The notes: generated by a model from the letters alone, not told the origin. A stretch of 64,000 bases of DNA from Kluyvera sp036759925 (GCF_036759925.1 NZ_JAPKIB010000018.1:1-64000), one strand, 5' to 3'. Shown: positions 17,884 through 27,544, numbered from the stretch's first letter. Made by a program: numbers and translations.

Positions 17884-18954
17884 ATGACAACATTTCATTC
17901 GCTTACCGTGGCAAAGGTCGAACCGGAAACCCGTGATTCGGTCACTATCACCTTTGCCATTCCCGACGCGCTGCGTAGCGTTTACGCCTTCCGTCCGGGC
18001 CAGCACCTGACGCTGAAAACCCGCCTGGGCGGGGAAGAACTGCGTCGTTGCTACTCCATCTGCCGCAGCCGTTCGCCGTCTGAAATCAGCGTGGCGGTCA
18101 AGGCTATCGACGGCGGCCGTTTCTCCCGCTATGCCCAGAGCGATATCCAGCAGGGCATGGAGCTTGAGGTGATGGTGCCGCAGGGCCACTTTGGCTACCA
18201 GCCGCAGGCCGAGCGTGAAGCCGAATATCTGGCGATTGCCGCCGGTTCTGGTATTACGCCAATGATGGCGATTATCGAAGCCACGCTTGCCACCGAACCG
18301 GCCAGCCAGTTCACCCTGATTTACGGCAACCGCAGCAGCCACAGCATGATGTTCCGCCAGGCGCTGGCCGACCTGAAAGACCGCTACCCGCAGCGTTTGC
18401 AGGTGGTGCATCTGTTCAGCCAGGAGTCGATGGACAGCGACCTGCTGCAAGGGCGCATCGACGGCGAAAAGCTGCATGCGCTGGGCAAAACGCTGCTCGA
18501 TTTCAGCCGCTTTGACGATGCCTTTATTTGTGGTCCGTCGGTGATGATGGATGAAGCCGAAGTGGCGCTGCGCGAACTGGGCGTGCCGGAAAAATCCATT
18601 CACCTCGAACGTTTCAACACGCCAGGCACCAGCGTGAAACGCGCCACCGGCGTGCAGGCGGAAGGCCGCACGGTCACCATTCGTCAGGACGGTCGCGATC
18701 GCCTGATTTCGCTGAACGCCGAAGATGACAGCATTCTCGACGCCGCGCTGCGTCAGGGCGCTGACCTGCCGTTCGCCTGTAAAGGCGGCGTCTGCGCCAC
18801 CTGTAAATGCAAGGTGGTGAGCGGTGAAGTAGCGATGGCCGCCAACTACAGCCTCGAAGCCGATGAAGTGGCGGCGGGCTATGTACTGAGCTGCCAGGCG
18901 CTGCCAACCAGCGGCGATGTGGTGGTCGACTTTGACGCGCGGGGGATGGCATGA
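17884..18954 (+). CDS. paaE: phenylacetyl-CoA epoxidase reductase PaaE
   Basis: 356 residues, identical in length to the E. coli protein. FAD-binding module (RPGQHLTLK, RRCYSICRS), NAD(P)-binding module (AAGSGITPMMAIIE, FICGPSVMMDE) and a C-terminal plant-type 2Fe-2S ferredoxin with the cysteines in CKGGVCATCKCK plus a distal SCQ. Transfers electrons from NADPH to PaaA. Its stop codon overlaps the paaF start (ATGA). Confidence 0.95.
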   Translation: MTTFHSLTVAKVEPETRDSVTITFAIPDALRSVYAFRPGQHLTLKTRLGGEELRRCYSICRSRSPSEISVAVKAIDGGRFSRYAQSDIQQGMELEVMVPQGHFGYQPQAEREAEYLAIAAGSGITPMMAIIEATLATEPASQFTLIYGNRSSHSMMFRQALADLKDRYPQRLQVVHLFSQESMDSDLLQGRIDGEKLHALGKTLLDFSRFDDAFICGPSVMMDEAEVALRELGVPEKSIHLERFNTPGTSVKRATGVQAEGRTVTIRQDGRDRLISLNAEDDSILDAALRQGADLPFACKGGVCATCKCKVVSGEVAMAANYSLEADEVAAGYVLSCQALPTSGDVVVDFDARGMA

Positions 18955-19718
18955 GCGAACTGCTGATTACCCGTCACGACCGCGTACTGCAGCTGACACT
19001 GAACCGCCCACAGGCGCGTAATGCGTTAAACAACGCGCTGTTGACGCAGATTGCCGAGGCGCTGGAAAGCGCGGCGGCAGACGCCAGCATTAGCGTGTGC
19101 GTGATTAGCGGTAACCCGCGCTACTTCGCTGCGGGTGCCGACCTAAACGAAATGGCGGAAAAAGACTTGCCCGCCACCTTCGACGATAGTCGCCCGCGTC
19201 TCTGGGCGCGTATCGATGCCTTCAACAAGCCGCTGCTGGCGGTGGTGAACGGCTACGCGCTGGGCGCGGGCTGTGAGCTGGCGCTGCTCTGCGACCTGGT
19301 GATTGCTGGCGATAACGCCCGCTTTGGCTTGCCGGAAATTACCCTCGGCACCATGCCGGGGGCAGGCGGTACGCAGCGTCTTATTCGCAGCGTCGGCAAA
19401 GCGCTGGCCAGCCGCATGGTGCTGAGCGGCGAAAGCATTGATGCCGAACGCGCACAGCAGGCCGGGCTGGTGAGCGACATTCACCCGGCGAACCTCTCCG
19501 ATGAATACGCGCTGAAGCTGGCGGCGACCATCGCCAGCCGCTCACCGCTGGCGCTGCGGGCGGCAAAACAGTCGCTGCGTCTGGCGCATGAGGTGGGGTT
19601 GCAGGCCGGTCTGGTGCAAGAACGTCAGCTGTTTACGCTGCTGAGCGGTACCGAAGATCGTCGTGAGGGCATCAACGCCTTTTTAGAAAAACGCACGCCG
19701 GAATTTAAAGGACGCTAA
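18951..19718 (+). CDS. paaF: 2,3-dehydroadipyl-CoA hydratase
   Basis: 255 residues, crotonase fold. Oxyanion-hole motifs AAGADLNEM and NGYALGAGCELALLCD, with the catalytic glutamate region GLPEITLGTMPGAGGTQR intact. Hydrates 2,3-dehydroadipyl-CoA to 3-hydroxyadipyl-CoA. Four-base overlap with paaE and two bases before paaG indicate translational coupling. Confidence 0.94.
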   Translation: MSELLITRHDRVLQLTLNRPQARNALNNALLTQIAEALESAAADASISVCVISGNPRYFAAGADLNEMAEKDLPATFDDSRPRLWARIDAFNKPLLAVVNGYALGAGCELALLCDLVIAGDNARFGLPEITLGTMPGAGGTQRLIRSVGKALASRMVLSGESIDAERAQQAGLVSDIHPANLSDEYALKLAATIASRSPLALRAAKQSLRLAHEVGLQAGLVQERQLFTLLSGTEDRREGINAFLEKRTPEFKGR

Positions 19719-19720
19719 TC

Positions 19721-20509
19721 GTGGACGCATTCATTCTCAGCGAAGTGGAACAGGGCGTGATGACCATCACCCTGAACCGCCCGGACCGACTCAATAGCTT
19801 TAACGATGTGATGCACCAGCAGCTTGCCGACTGCCTGAAACAGGCCGAACGCGACGACACCATTCGTTGCCTGCTGATCACCGGTGCTGGCCGCGGTTTT
19901 TGCGCCGGGCAGGATCTGAACGACCGTAACGTTGACCCGAGCGGCCCCGCGCCGGATCTGGGCATGTCGGTAGAACGCTTTTACAACCCGCTGGTGCGCC
20001 GCTTAGCCGCGCTGCCGAAGCCGGTTATCTGCGCCGTGAACGGCGTCGCTGCCGGTGCCGGTGCCACGCTAGCGATGGGCTGCGACATCGTGATTGCCGC
20101 GCGTTCAGCGAAGTTTGTCATGGCTTTCAGCAAGCTAGGCCTGGTGCCGGACTGCGGCGGAAGCTGGGTGCTGCCGCGCGTTGCCGGTCGCGCCCGCGCC
20201 GTTGGCCTGCTGATGCTCGGCGATAACCTCAGCGCCGAACAGGCCGCACAATGGGGGATGATCTGGCAGGTGGTTGACGATGCCGAGCTGAAAGACACCG
20301 CGCTGACCATGGCCCGCCATTTAGCCACCCAGCCGACCTACGGTCTGGGGCTGATCAAGAAAGCCTTACAGCTTTCTGAAACTAACTCGCTGGATGAGCA
20401 GCTTGAGCTTGAACGCGACTACCAGCGCATGGCCGGTCGCAGCGACGACTATCGCGAAGGCGTCAGCGCCTTCCTCGCCAAACGTCCACCACAGTTCAGC
20501 GGGAAATAA
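19721..20509 (+). CDS. paaG: 1,2-epoxyphenylacetyl-CoA isomerase
   Basis: 262 residues with GTG start. Crotonase fold, CAGQDLNDRN and NGVAAGAGATLAMGCDI. Isomerises the ring epoxide to oxepin-CoA and also handles a double-bond shift later in the pathway. Opening residues MDAFILSEVEQGVMTITLNRP line up with the E. coli protein. Confidence 0.94.
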   Translation: MDAFILSEVEQGVMTITLNRPDRLNSFNDVMHQQLADCLKQAERDDTIRCLLITGAGRGFCAGQDLNDRNVDPSGPAPDLGMSVERFYNPLVRRLAALPKPVICAVNGVAAGAGATLAMGCDIVIAARSAKFVMAFSKLGLVPDCGGSWVLPRVAGRARAVGLLMLGDNLSAEQAAQWGMIWQVVDDAELKDTALTMARHLATQPTYGLGLIKKALQLSETNSLDEQLELERDYQRMAGRSDDYREGVSAFLAKRPPQFSGK

Positions 20510-20512
20510 GCC

Positions 20513-21931
20513 ATGAGCCAGACTCTTCACACCGTCGCCGTGATTGGCGGCGGCACTATGGGCGCCGGGATTGTCGAAGTGGCGGCCAGCGCCGGGCACG
20601 CGGTGCTGCTGTACGACATTTCCGCCGATGCGGTTACTCGCGCCATCGACGGCATTGCCCAGCGTCTGCACGCCCGCGTTAGCCGCGGCAAAGTCAGCGC
20701 CGAGCAGGCACAGGCGCTGCTGGCGCGTATTACCCCAGCAACGGAATTAACGCAGCTTGCCGACGCACAGCTGGTGATTGAAGCCGCGTCCGAGCGACTA
20801 GAGATTAAAAAGGCACTGTTCAGCGAGCTGGCGGAGATTTGCTCCCCGTCCACGCTGCTGACCAGCAACACCTCGTCCATCTCGATTACCTCGATTGCGG
20901 CGGGCATCAAACATCCAGAACGCGTGGCGGGGCTGCACTTCTTTAACCCGGCACCGGTGATGAAACTGGTGGAAGTGGTGAGCGGCCTTGCCACCTCAAC
21001 GGAAGTGGTCGAGCAGCTTTGCCAGTGCGTCACCGCCTGGGGCAAACAGCCGGTGCGCTGCCGCTCCACGCCGGGCTTTATCGTTAACCGCGTGGCCCGT
21101 CCTTACTACGCCGAAGCCTGGCGTGCACTGGAAGAGCAGGTGGCGTCTGCGGAAGTGATTGATGCCGCGCTGCGCGACGGCGGCGGTTTCCCAATGGGGC
21201 CGCTGGCGCTGACCGACCTTATCGGCCAGGACGTGAACTTTGCCGTGACCTGCTCGGTGTTTAACGCTTTCTGGCAGGACCGCCGTTTTCTGCCCTCGCT
21301 GCTGCAACAGGAGCTGGCGCTGGCAGGACGTCTGGGCAAGAAGAGCGGCCACGGTGTCTATCGCTGGCCGGTGGAAAATCAGCCCGAACTGTCGCTGGTT
21401 GCCGTTTCCGCTGACCGCGCGGCGAAGATCGTTAAAAGTGACGTTGTCACTGAATTAGACGATGTACTGCTGCTGGAAACCACCGGTGAAACCGCACTGG
21501 CCTTAAGCATGCAGTACCAGCGCCCGGTGGTGGTGTATGACCATGCGGCGGGCGATACCGTCGTGCTGGCAGGTGCACCAACCAACCCGGATTCAGCCAC
21601 CGACAAAGCGGTGTATTACTTCCAGCAGCAGGGCAAAAACGTGCTGCGTATTGCCGACTACCCAGGGCTTCTGGTGTGGCGCACGGTAGCGATGCTGGCG
21701 AACGAAGCGCTGGATGCGGTGCAAAAAGGCGTCGCCAGCGCGGACGACATCGATACTGCGATGCGCTTAGGGGTCAACTACCCGCGCGGGCCGCTGGCCT
21801 GGGGCGAATCGCTTGGCTGGGGGCGCGTGCTGCGTCTGCTGGAAAATCTACAACAGCACTACGGTGAGGAACGTTACCGCCCAAGTGCGCTGCTGCGCCA
21901 GAAAGCGCTGATGGAGATGCGTCATGAGTAA
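20513..21931 (+). CDS. paaH: 3-hydroxyadipyl-CoA dehydrogenase
   Basis: 472 residues. N-terminal NAD-binding Rossmann motif VIGGGTMGAGIVEVAASAGH, catalytic region HFFNPAPVMKLVEVV and two 3HCDH C-terminal domains (the second about residues 380-470). Oxidises 3-hydroxyadipyl-CoA. Overlaps paaI by eight bases. Confidence 0.95.
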   Translation: MSQTLHTVAVIGGGTMGAGIVEVAASAGHAVLLYDISADAVTRAIDGIAQRLHARVSRGKVSAEQAQALLARITPATELTQLADAQLVIEAASERLEIKKALFSELAEICSPSTLLTSNTSSISITSIAAGIKHPERVAGLHFFNPAPVMKLVEVVSGLATSTEVVEQLCQCVTAWGKQPVRCRSTPGFIVNRVARPYYAEAWRALEEQVASAEVIDAALRDGGGFPMGPLALTDLIGQDVNFAVTCSVFNAFWQDRRFLPSLLQQELALAGRLGKKSGHGVYRWPVENQPELSLVAVSADRAAKIVKSDVVTELDDVLLLETTGETALALSMQYQRPVVVYDHAAGDTVVLAGAPTNPDSATDKAVYYFQQQGKNVLRIADYPGLLVWRTVAMLANEALDAVQKGVASADDIDTAMRLGVNYPRGPLAWGESLGWGRVLRLLENLQQHYGEERYRPSALLRQKALMEMRHE

Positions 21932-22346
21932 TGAAGCCTGGCGCAACGCCCGCGCCATGTACGAGAAAGATACCTGCGCGCAGGCGCTGGGCATTGAAAT
22001 TATTGAGATGGATGACGGCTACGCGCAGATGACGATGACCGTATCGCCCTCGCAGTTAAACGGCCATCAGACCTGCCACGGCGGCCAGCTATTCACGCTG
22101 GCGGATACCGCCTTTGCCTACGCCTGCAACAGCCAGGGGCTGGCGGCGGTGGCCTCGGCTGCCAGCATCGATTTTCTGCGTCCGGCCTTTGCGGGAGAGA
22201 AATTAACCGCCACCGCCCGGGTCAAGCAGCAGGGCAAACTGACCGGCGTGTATGACATTGAAATCGTCAACCCGCAGCAAAAAACCGTAGCGCTGTTTCG
22301 CGGCAAATCGCACCGCATCGGCGGCACTATTACAGGAGAAGTCTAA
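21924..22346 (+). CDS. paaI: phenylacetate pathway hotdog thioesterase
   Basis: 140 residues, single hotdog domain with HGGQLFTLADTAFAYA, the signature of the PaaI subfamily, including the catalytic Asp. Thought to release CoA from dead-end thioesters and ring-hydroxylated phenylacetyl-CoAs. Overlaps both neighbours, sharing one base with paaJ. Confidence 0.94.
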   Translation: MSNEAWRNARAMYEKDTCAQALGIEIIEMDDGYAQMTMTVSPSQLNGHQTCHGGQLFTLADTAFAYACNSQGLAAVASAASIDFLRPAFAGEKLTATARVKQQGKLTGVYDIEIVNPQQKTVALFRGKSHRIGGTITGEV

Positions 22347-23551
22347 TGCGTGATGCGTTTATTTGTGACGGTATTCGTACCCCCATTGGCCGCTACGCGG
22401 GTGGCCTGGCCGGGGTTCGTGCCGACGATCTGGCGGCCATTCCGCTGCGCGAGCTACTGAGCCGCAACCCGAAGTTAGACCCAACCTGTATCGATGACGT
22501 GATTTTCGGCTGTGCCAACCAGGCCGGTGAAGATAACCATAACGTCGCGCATATGGCGACGCTGTTGGCGGGTTACCCGTACGGCGTTTCCGGCACCACC
22601 ATTAACCGTCTGTGCGGCTCCGGCCTCGACGCGATTGGCTTCGCCGCACGGGCCATTAAAGCAGGTGATGCGGATCTGATGATTGCCGGCGGCGTGGAGT
22701 CGATGTCCCGTGCGCCGTTCGTGATGGGCAAGGCGACCACGCCGTACCAGCGTCAGGCCGAGATGTTTGATACCACCATCGGCTGGCGTTTTGTGAACCC
22801 GCTCATGCAGCAACAATTTGGTACTGACAGCATGCCGGAAACGGCAGAGAATGTAGCGGAATTGTTAAACATCAGCCGGGAAGATCAGGACGCCTTTGCT
22901 TACCGCAGCCAGCAGCGTACCGCCAAAGCGCAGCGCGACGGCATTCTGGCGCAGGAAATTGTGCCGGTGCAGATTATCGGTAAGAAGGGCGCAGTCAGCG
23001 CGGTGCGTGAAGATGAGCATCCGCGCGCGGAAACCACGCTGGAGCAACTGGCTTCGCTGAAAACCCCGTTCCGCAAGGGCGGTGTGGTGACGGCAGGTAA
23101 TGCCTCCGGCGTCAACGACGGTGCGGCGGCGCTGATTATCGCCAGCCAGCAGCAGGCCGCCGCGCAGGGCTTAACGCCGCGTGCCCGTATTGTCGCCATG
23201 GCGACCGCGGGCGTTGAACCGAAGTACATGGGTCTTGGGCCGGTTCCGGCGGTGCGTAAAGTGCTGGAGCGAGCCGGGCTGAATATTAACGATATGGACG
23301 TGATTGAGCTGAACGAAGCCTTTGCCGCCCAGGCGCTGGGCGTACTCAGACAGCTTGGACTGGCGGACGACGCGGCGCATGTGAACCCGAACGGTGGCGC
23401 CATCGCCTTAGGCCACCCGTTAGGCATGAGCGGCACGCGGCTGGCGCTGGCAGCGACGCTGGAGCTGGAACGACGCAATGGACGCTATGCGCTGTGTACG
23501 ATGTGTATTGGCGTGGGTCAGGGCATTGCCATGATCCTCGAGCGAGTGTGA
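22346..23551 (+). CDS. paaJ: 3-oxoadipyl-CoA / 3-oxo-5,6-dehydrosuberyl-CoA thiolase
   Basis: 401 residues. Thiolase with nucleophilic cysteine in NRLCGSGLDAI, the GHPLGMSG histidine motif and C-terminal CTMCIGVGQG cysteine, so all catalytic positions are present. Cleaves acetyl-CoA twice in the pathway, leaving succinyl-CoA. Confidence 0.95.
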   Translation: MRDAFICDGIRTPIGRYAGGLAGVRADDLAAIPLRELLSRNPKLDPTCIDDVIFGCANQAGEDNHNVAHMATLLAGYPYGVSGTTINRLCGSGLDAIGFAARAIKAGDADLMIAGGVESMSRAPFVMGKATTPYQRQAEMFDTTIGWRFVNPLMQQQFGTDSMPETAENVAELLNISREDQDAFAYRSQQRTAKAQRDGILAQEIVPVQIIGKKGAVSAVREDEHPRAETTLEQLASLKTPFRKGGVVTAGNASGVNDGAAALIIASQQQAAAQGLTPRARIVAMATAGVEPKYMGLGPVPAVRKVLERAGLNINDMDVIELNEAFAAQALGVLRQLGLADDAAHVNPNGGAIALGHPLGMSGTRLALAATLELERRNGRYALCTMCIGVGQGIAMILERV

Positions 23552-23579
23552 GCTAATTGACCTGCGAGTACCCTACAAA

Positions 23580-24896
23580 ATGACAACTACAACAAAATTA
23601 GACCCGATTGAAACCGCATCGCGTGACGAGTTACAGGCTCTGCAAACCGAGCGCCTGAAGTGGACGCTGAAACACGCCTACGAAAATGTCCCGATGTACC
23701 GCCGTAAGTTTGACGCGGCGGGCGTACACCCTGACGATTTTCATGAGCTGAGCGATCTCGCCAAGTTTCCCTGCACCACCAAGCAGGATCTGCGCGACAA
23801 CTACCCATTCGATACCTTCGCGGTGCCGATGGAGCAGGTGGTGCGTATCCATGCGTCGTCCGGGACCACCGGCAAGCCAACCGTCGTTGGCTATACGCAA
23901 AATGATATCGATACCTGGGCGAACATCGTCGCCCGTTCGCTGCGCGCTGCGGGCGGCTCGGCGAAGGATAAAATTCATGTGGCCTACGGCTACGGTCTGT
24001 TCACCGGCGGCCTGGGCGCGCACTACGGTGCCGAACGCTTAGGGGCGACGGTGATCCCGATGTCCGGCGGTCAGACCGAGAAACAGGCGCAGCTGATCCG
24101 TGATTTCAAACCCGATATGATCATGGTGACGCCGTCTTACTGTCTGAACCTGATTGAAGAGCTGGAACGCCAGATGGGCGGCGACGCGCGTGGCTGTTCG
24201 TTGCGTACCGGCGTTTTTGGCGCTGAACCGTGGACCACCGGCATGAAGGCGGAGATTGAACGCCGCCTCGGCATTACCGCGCTGGATATCTACGGCCTGT
24301 CCGAAGTGATGGGGCCGGGCGTGGCGATGGAGTGTATTGAAACCGCCGACGGCCCAACCATCTGGGAAGACCATTTCTTCCCGGAAGTGGTCAACCCGGA
24401 AGACGGTACGCCGCTGGCCGACGGCGAGCACGGCGAACTGCTGTTCACCACACTCACCAAAGAAGCGCTGCCGGTAATTCGTTACCGCACCCGCGACCTG
24501 ACGCGTCTGCTGCCGGGCACCGCCCGCACCATGCGCCGTATGGATCGCATCAGCGGGCGCAGCGACGACATGCTGATTATTCGCGGCGTGAACGTCTTCC
24601 CGTCGCAGGTAGAAGAAGAGATCCTCAAGATTGAACATCTGGCACCACACTACCAGCTGGAAGTCGATCGCCGTGGGCATCTTGATTCACTGTCGATTCG
24701 CGTTGAGCTGAAAGAGAGTAGCCTGGTGCTGAGCCACGAACAGCGCTGCCAGATTTGCCACCACCTGCGTCATCGCATTAAGTCGATGGTCGGCATTTCA
24801 ACGGACGTCAGCATCGTCAACTGCGGCAGCATTCCGCGCTCCGAAGGCAAGGCGTGCCGCGTGTTTGACCTGCGCAAAGCCGCCGCCAACGGCTAA
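23580..24896 (+). CDS. paaK: phenylacetate-CoA ligase
   Basis: 438 residues. AMP-forming ligase: P-loop SSGTTGKPTVVGYT, adenylate region YGLSEVMGPG, and C-terminal AMP-binding domain. First committed step: phenylacetate + ATP + CoA to phenylacetyl-CoA, which also induces the operon by releasing PaaX. 28 bases after paaJ; followed by a REP pair that separates it from paaX. Confidence 0.95.
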   Translation: MTTTTKLDPIETASRDELQALQTERLKWTLKHAYENVPMYRRKFDAAGVHPDDFHELSDLAKFPCTTKQDLRDNYPFDTFAVPMEQVVRIHASSGTTGKPTVVGYTQNDIDTWANIVARSLRAAGGSAKDKIHVAYGYGLFTGGLGAHYGAERLGATVIPMSGGQTEKQAQLIRDFKPDMIMVTPSYCLNLIEELERQMGGDARGCSLRTGVFGAEPWTTGMKAEIERRLGITALDIYGLSEVMGPGVAMECIETADGPTIWEDHFFPEVVNPEDGTPLADGEHGELLFTTLTKEALPVIRYRTRDLTRLLPGTARTMRRMDRISGRSDDMLIIRGVNVFPSQVEEEILKIEHLAPHYQLEVDRRGHLDSLSIRVELKESSLVLSHEQRCQICHHLRHRIKSMVGISTDVSIVNCGSIPRSEGKACRVFDLRKAAANG

Positions 24897-24901
24897 GCAA
24901 T

Positions 24902-24977
24902 GTAGCCCGGCCGAGCAACGCGACGCCGGGTTTTTGCACCGTGCTATCCCCGGCGTCACTTCGTTCGGCCGGGCTAC
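24902..24977. repeat. REP pair (BIME) between paaK and paaX
   Basis: Two inverted copies, GTAGCCCGGCCGAGCAACG...GCCGGG and CCCCGGCGTC...CGGCCGGGCTAC, able to form a long hairpin. Likely protects or limits the paaA-K transcript. Confidence 0.85.
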
Positions 24978-24987
24978 AAATTCCTGT

Positions 24988-24995
24988 GCTATGAT
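24988..24995 (+). promoter_or_regulatory. possible extended -10 promoter of paaX
   Basis: TGCTATGAT is an extended -10 (TGN-TATNAT) element, about 30 bases upstream of paaX and immediately after the REP pair. A paaX promoter independent of paaA would allow repressor supply when the operon is off. Prediction only. Confidence 0.4.
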
Positions 24996-25030
24996 TCAAA
25001 AAGGACAAAAACAACAACACTATGAATCAT

Positions 25031-25957
25031 ATGGAAAAACTCGATAGCTTTATCCAGCAGGCGGTCACCGCGATGCCGATCAGCGGCACCTCGCTGATTG
25101 CCTCACTGTACGGTGACTGTTTATCCCAGCGCGGTGGAGAGGTCTGGCTTGGCAGCGTAGCGGCGCTGCTGGAAGGGCTGGGCTTTGGCGAACGTTTCGT
25201 GCGTACCGCGCTGTTTCGCCTCAACAAAGAAGAGTGGCTGGACGTCGTGCGCATTGGCCGCCGCAGCTTCTATCGCCTGAGCGACAAAGGGCTACGCCTG
25301 ACGCGTCGCGCCGAGAGTAAAATCTATCGCGCCAACGCCCCGGAGTGGGACGGCACCTGGCTGCTGCTGCTTTCTGAAGGGCTGGAAAAAAACACCCTCG
25401 CCGAAGTCAAAAAACAGCTGATCTGGCAGGGATTTGGCGTGCTGGCGCCGAGCCTTTTGGCCTCGCCGTCGCAAAAGCTGGCGGACGTACAGTCGCTGCT
25501 GCATGAAGCGGGCGTAGCGGAGAACGTTATCTTCTTCGAAGCCCATTCGCCGCTGGCGCTCTCCCGCGCTGCGCTGCGTGAGCGGGTTGAAGAGTGCTGG
25601 CATCTGACCGAACAGAATGCCATGTACGAAGCATTTATCACGCTGTTTCGCCCATTGCTGCCGCTGCTGCGCGACGCTGAAGCCGATGAGTTAACGCCGG
25701 AACGCTGCTTCCAGATTCGCCTGCTGCTGATCCACTTCTATCGCCGCGTGGTGCTGAAGGATCCGCTGCTGCCGGAAGAGTTGCTGCCCGCCCACTGGCT
25801 GGGCCAGACCGCGCGCCAGCTCTGTATCAACATCTATCAACGCGTGGCCCCAGGGGCGCAGGTTTTCGTCAGTGAAAAAGGCGAAAGCTCGGTGGGCGAA
25901 CTGCCCGCGCCGGGGCCGCTCTATTATCAGCGTTTTGGGGGATTGCCCGAAGCGTAA
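25031..25957 (+). CDS. paaX: phenylacetate repressor
   Basis: 308 residues from ATG 25031, where MEKLDSFIQQAV aligns with the start of E. coli PaaX; ATG 25022 would add three residues and neither has a strong ribosome site. N-terminal winged helix (FGERFVRTALFRLNKE) and the PaaX C-domain. Binds TGATTC-N27-GAATCA sites and is released by phenylacetyl-CoA. The C-terminus (RFGGLPEA) is a little shorter than in E. coli. Confidence 0.92.
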   Translation: MEKLDSFIQQAVTAMPISGTSLIASLYGDCLSQRGGEVWLGSVAALLEGLGFGERFVRTALFRLNKEEWLDVVRIGRRSFYRLSDKGLRLTRRAESKIYRANAPEWDGTWLLLLSEGLEKNTLAEVKKQLIWQGFGVLAPSLLASPSQKLADVQSLLHEAGVAENVIFFEAHSPLALSRAALRERVEECWHLTEQNAMYEAFITLFRPLLPLLRDAEADELTPERCFQIRLLLIHFYRRVVLKDPLLPEELLPAHWLGQTARQLCINIYQRVAPGAQVFVSEKGESSVGELPAPGPLYYQRFGGLPEA

Positions 25958-25968
25958 CAGGAGAAGCC

Positions 25969-26565
25969 ATGCCGATTTATCAGATGGACGGAATGACCCC
26001 GGTGGTTCCGACGGAAAGCTACGTTCACCCGACCGCCGTACTGATTGGCGATGTGATCCTCGGTAAAGGGGTTTACGTTGGGCCAAACGCCAGTCTGCGC
26101 GGCGATTTTGGGCGTATCGTGGTCAAAGATGGCGCTAACATCCAGGATAACTGCGTGATGCACGGTTTTCCCGGCCAGGACACGGTAGTGGAAGAAGACG
26201 GGCATATCGGCCACGGCGCCATTCTGCACGGCTGCGTGATTGGCCGTAATGCGCTGGTTGGCATGAGCGCGGTGATTATCGACGGTGCGACCATCGGCGA
26301 GAACAGCATCGTTGGCGCGTGCGCATTCGTGAAGGCGCGGGCGGAGATGCCCGCCAACCATCTGATTATCGGCAGCCCGGCGAAGGCGATTCGCAGCTTA
26401 ACCGAGCAGGAGCTTGAGTGGAAAAAGCAGGGGACTCGCGAGTATCAGGTGCTGGTCGACCGCTGCCAGAAAACGCTGGTTGCCGTTGAGCCGCTAACTG
26501 AAGCCGAGCCGGACCGTAAGCGTCTGGAGTTTGATGAAAACCTGCAGCCTAAATCCGCTATTTAG
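25969..26565 (+). CDS. paaY: phenylacetate pathway hexapeptide-repeat thioesterase
   Basis: 198 residues. Left-handed beta-helix of hexapeptide repeats (PTAVLIGDVILGKGVYVGPNAS), with gamma-carbonic-anhydrase-like histidines (HGFPGQ, EDGHIGHGAILHG). Known to act as a thioesterase on hydroxylated CoA esters of the pathway. Eleven bases after paaX with AGGAG before its ATG, so co-transcribed. Confidence 0.93.
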   Translation: MPIYQMDGMTPVVPTESYVHPTAVLIGDVILGKGVYVGPNASLRGDFGRIVVKDGANIQDNCVMHGFPGQDTVVEEDGHIGHGAILHGCVIGRNALVGMSAVIIDGATIGENSIVGACAFVKARAEMPANHLIIGSPAKAIRSLTEQELEWKKQGTREYQVLVDRCQKTLVAVEPLTEAEPDRKRLEFDENLQPKSAI

Positions 26566-26575
26566 CTCGTATTCC

Positions 26576-26641
26576 CCCCGGCGTCACTTCGTTCGGCCGG
26601 GCTACCGCGCATGTAGCCCGGCCGAACGAAGTGACGCCGGG
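26576..26641. repeat. REP pair between convergent genes
   Basis: Two nearly perfect inverted REP copies separated by about nine bases (CCGGCGTCACTTCG...GGCTAC / GTAGCC...CGAAGTGACGCCGG), filling the gap between paaY and a convergent LysR gene. Probably works as a bidirectional terminator. Confidence 0.85.
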
Positions 26642-26653
26642 ACGGCTCTGAAC

Positions 26654-27544
26654 CTACGCGTAACGCAGCGCTTCCACCAACAGCGCAAACGCAGTGGTGT
26701 GCTGGCGACGGCTAGGATAATAAAGATAATAACCCGCAAACGGCACGCACCAGTCGGCCAGCACGTGCTGTAAGCGCCCGGCGGCAACGCCCTCAGCTAT
26801 CGTATCTTCCGGCACATAGGCCAGCCCTAATCCCGCTTCGGCAGCCTCGATGCGTTGCGGCAGGCAGTTTAGCGTCAGTTGCCCCTCAACCCGCACCCGC
26901 AGCGGCTCGCCGTCGTGCTCAAACTCCCACGCATACAGCCCGCCTTTGGTCGGCAGACGCATATTAATGCAGCGGTGCTGCTGTAAATCATGTGGCGTTT
27001 GCGGTACCCCGTGGCTTGCCAGGTACTCCGGCGAACCGACCACCGCCATGCGCATATCCGGGCCAATGCGCACCGCAATCATATCGCGCGCGACCTGTTC
27101 CCCCAGGCGAATGCCCGCATCAAACCGCTCATCGACAATATCCGTCAGGCCGTTATCGACGGTGACCTCGATATTGATATCCGGGTACTGCTGCATAAAC
27201 GGCTTAATGCGCGGCCAGATAATGGTGTTCATGGCGTGCTCGCCCGCCGTAAGGCGAATGTTACCCGCCGGACGTTCACGGGAGTCGCGCAGGGCGGCAA
27301 TCTCCTGCGCAATCTCTTGCAAATGCGGGCTCAGGCGCTGATAGAGTTTCTCGCCCGCCTCGGTGGGTGCCACGTTGCGGGTGGTGCGCGTTAGCAAACG
27401 CACGTCGAGACGGCTTTCCAGATTGCGCATGGCATGGCTCAGCGCCGACTGTGATACGCCCAACTGCGCCGCCGCACGGGTAAAACTGCGCTCGCGCGCC
27501 ACGACCATAAAAGAGATGAGATCGTTGATGTTGTCTTTCAGCAT
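26654..27544 (-). CDS. LysR-family transcriptional regulator
   Basis: 296 residues. N-terminal winged HTH (FMVVARERSFTRAAAQLGVSQSALSHAM) and a type 2 periplasmic-binding effector domain (IRLTAGEHAMNTIIWPRIKPF, DAGIRLGEQVARDMIAVRIG). Belongs to the large YafC/PA0477-like group. No divergent metabolic target gene is next to it; the TacA/TacT pair starts on the other side, so the target is unknown. Confidence 0.85.
   Translation of the reverse strand: MLKDNINDLISFMVVARERSFTRAAAQLGVSQSALSHAMRNLESRLDVRLLTRTTRNVAPTEAGEKLYQRLSPHLQEIAQEIAALRDSRERPAGNIRLTAGEHAMNTIIWPRIKPFMQQYPDINIEVTVDNGLTDIVDERFDAGIRLGEQVARDMIAVRIGPDMRMAVVGSPEYLASHGVPQTPHDLQQHRCINMRLPTKGGLYAWEFEHDGEPLRVRVEGQLTLNCLPQRIEAAEAGLGLAYVPEDTIAEGVAAGRLQHVLADWCVPFAGYYLYYPSRRQHTTAFALLVEALRYA

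Noticed and set aside
24902..24977. CRISPR-like or attachment-site repeats
   Set aside because: The repeated units are inverted REP pairs scattered singly across intergenic regions, without spacers or an array.
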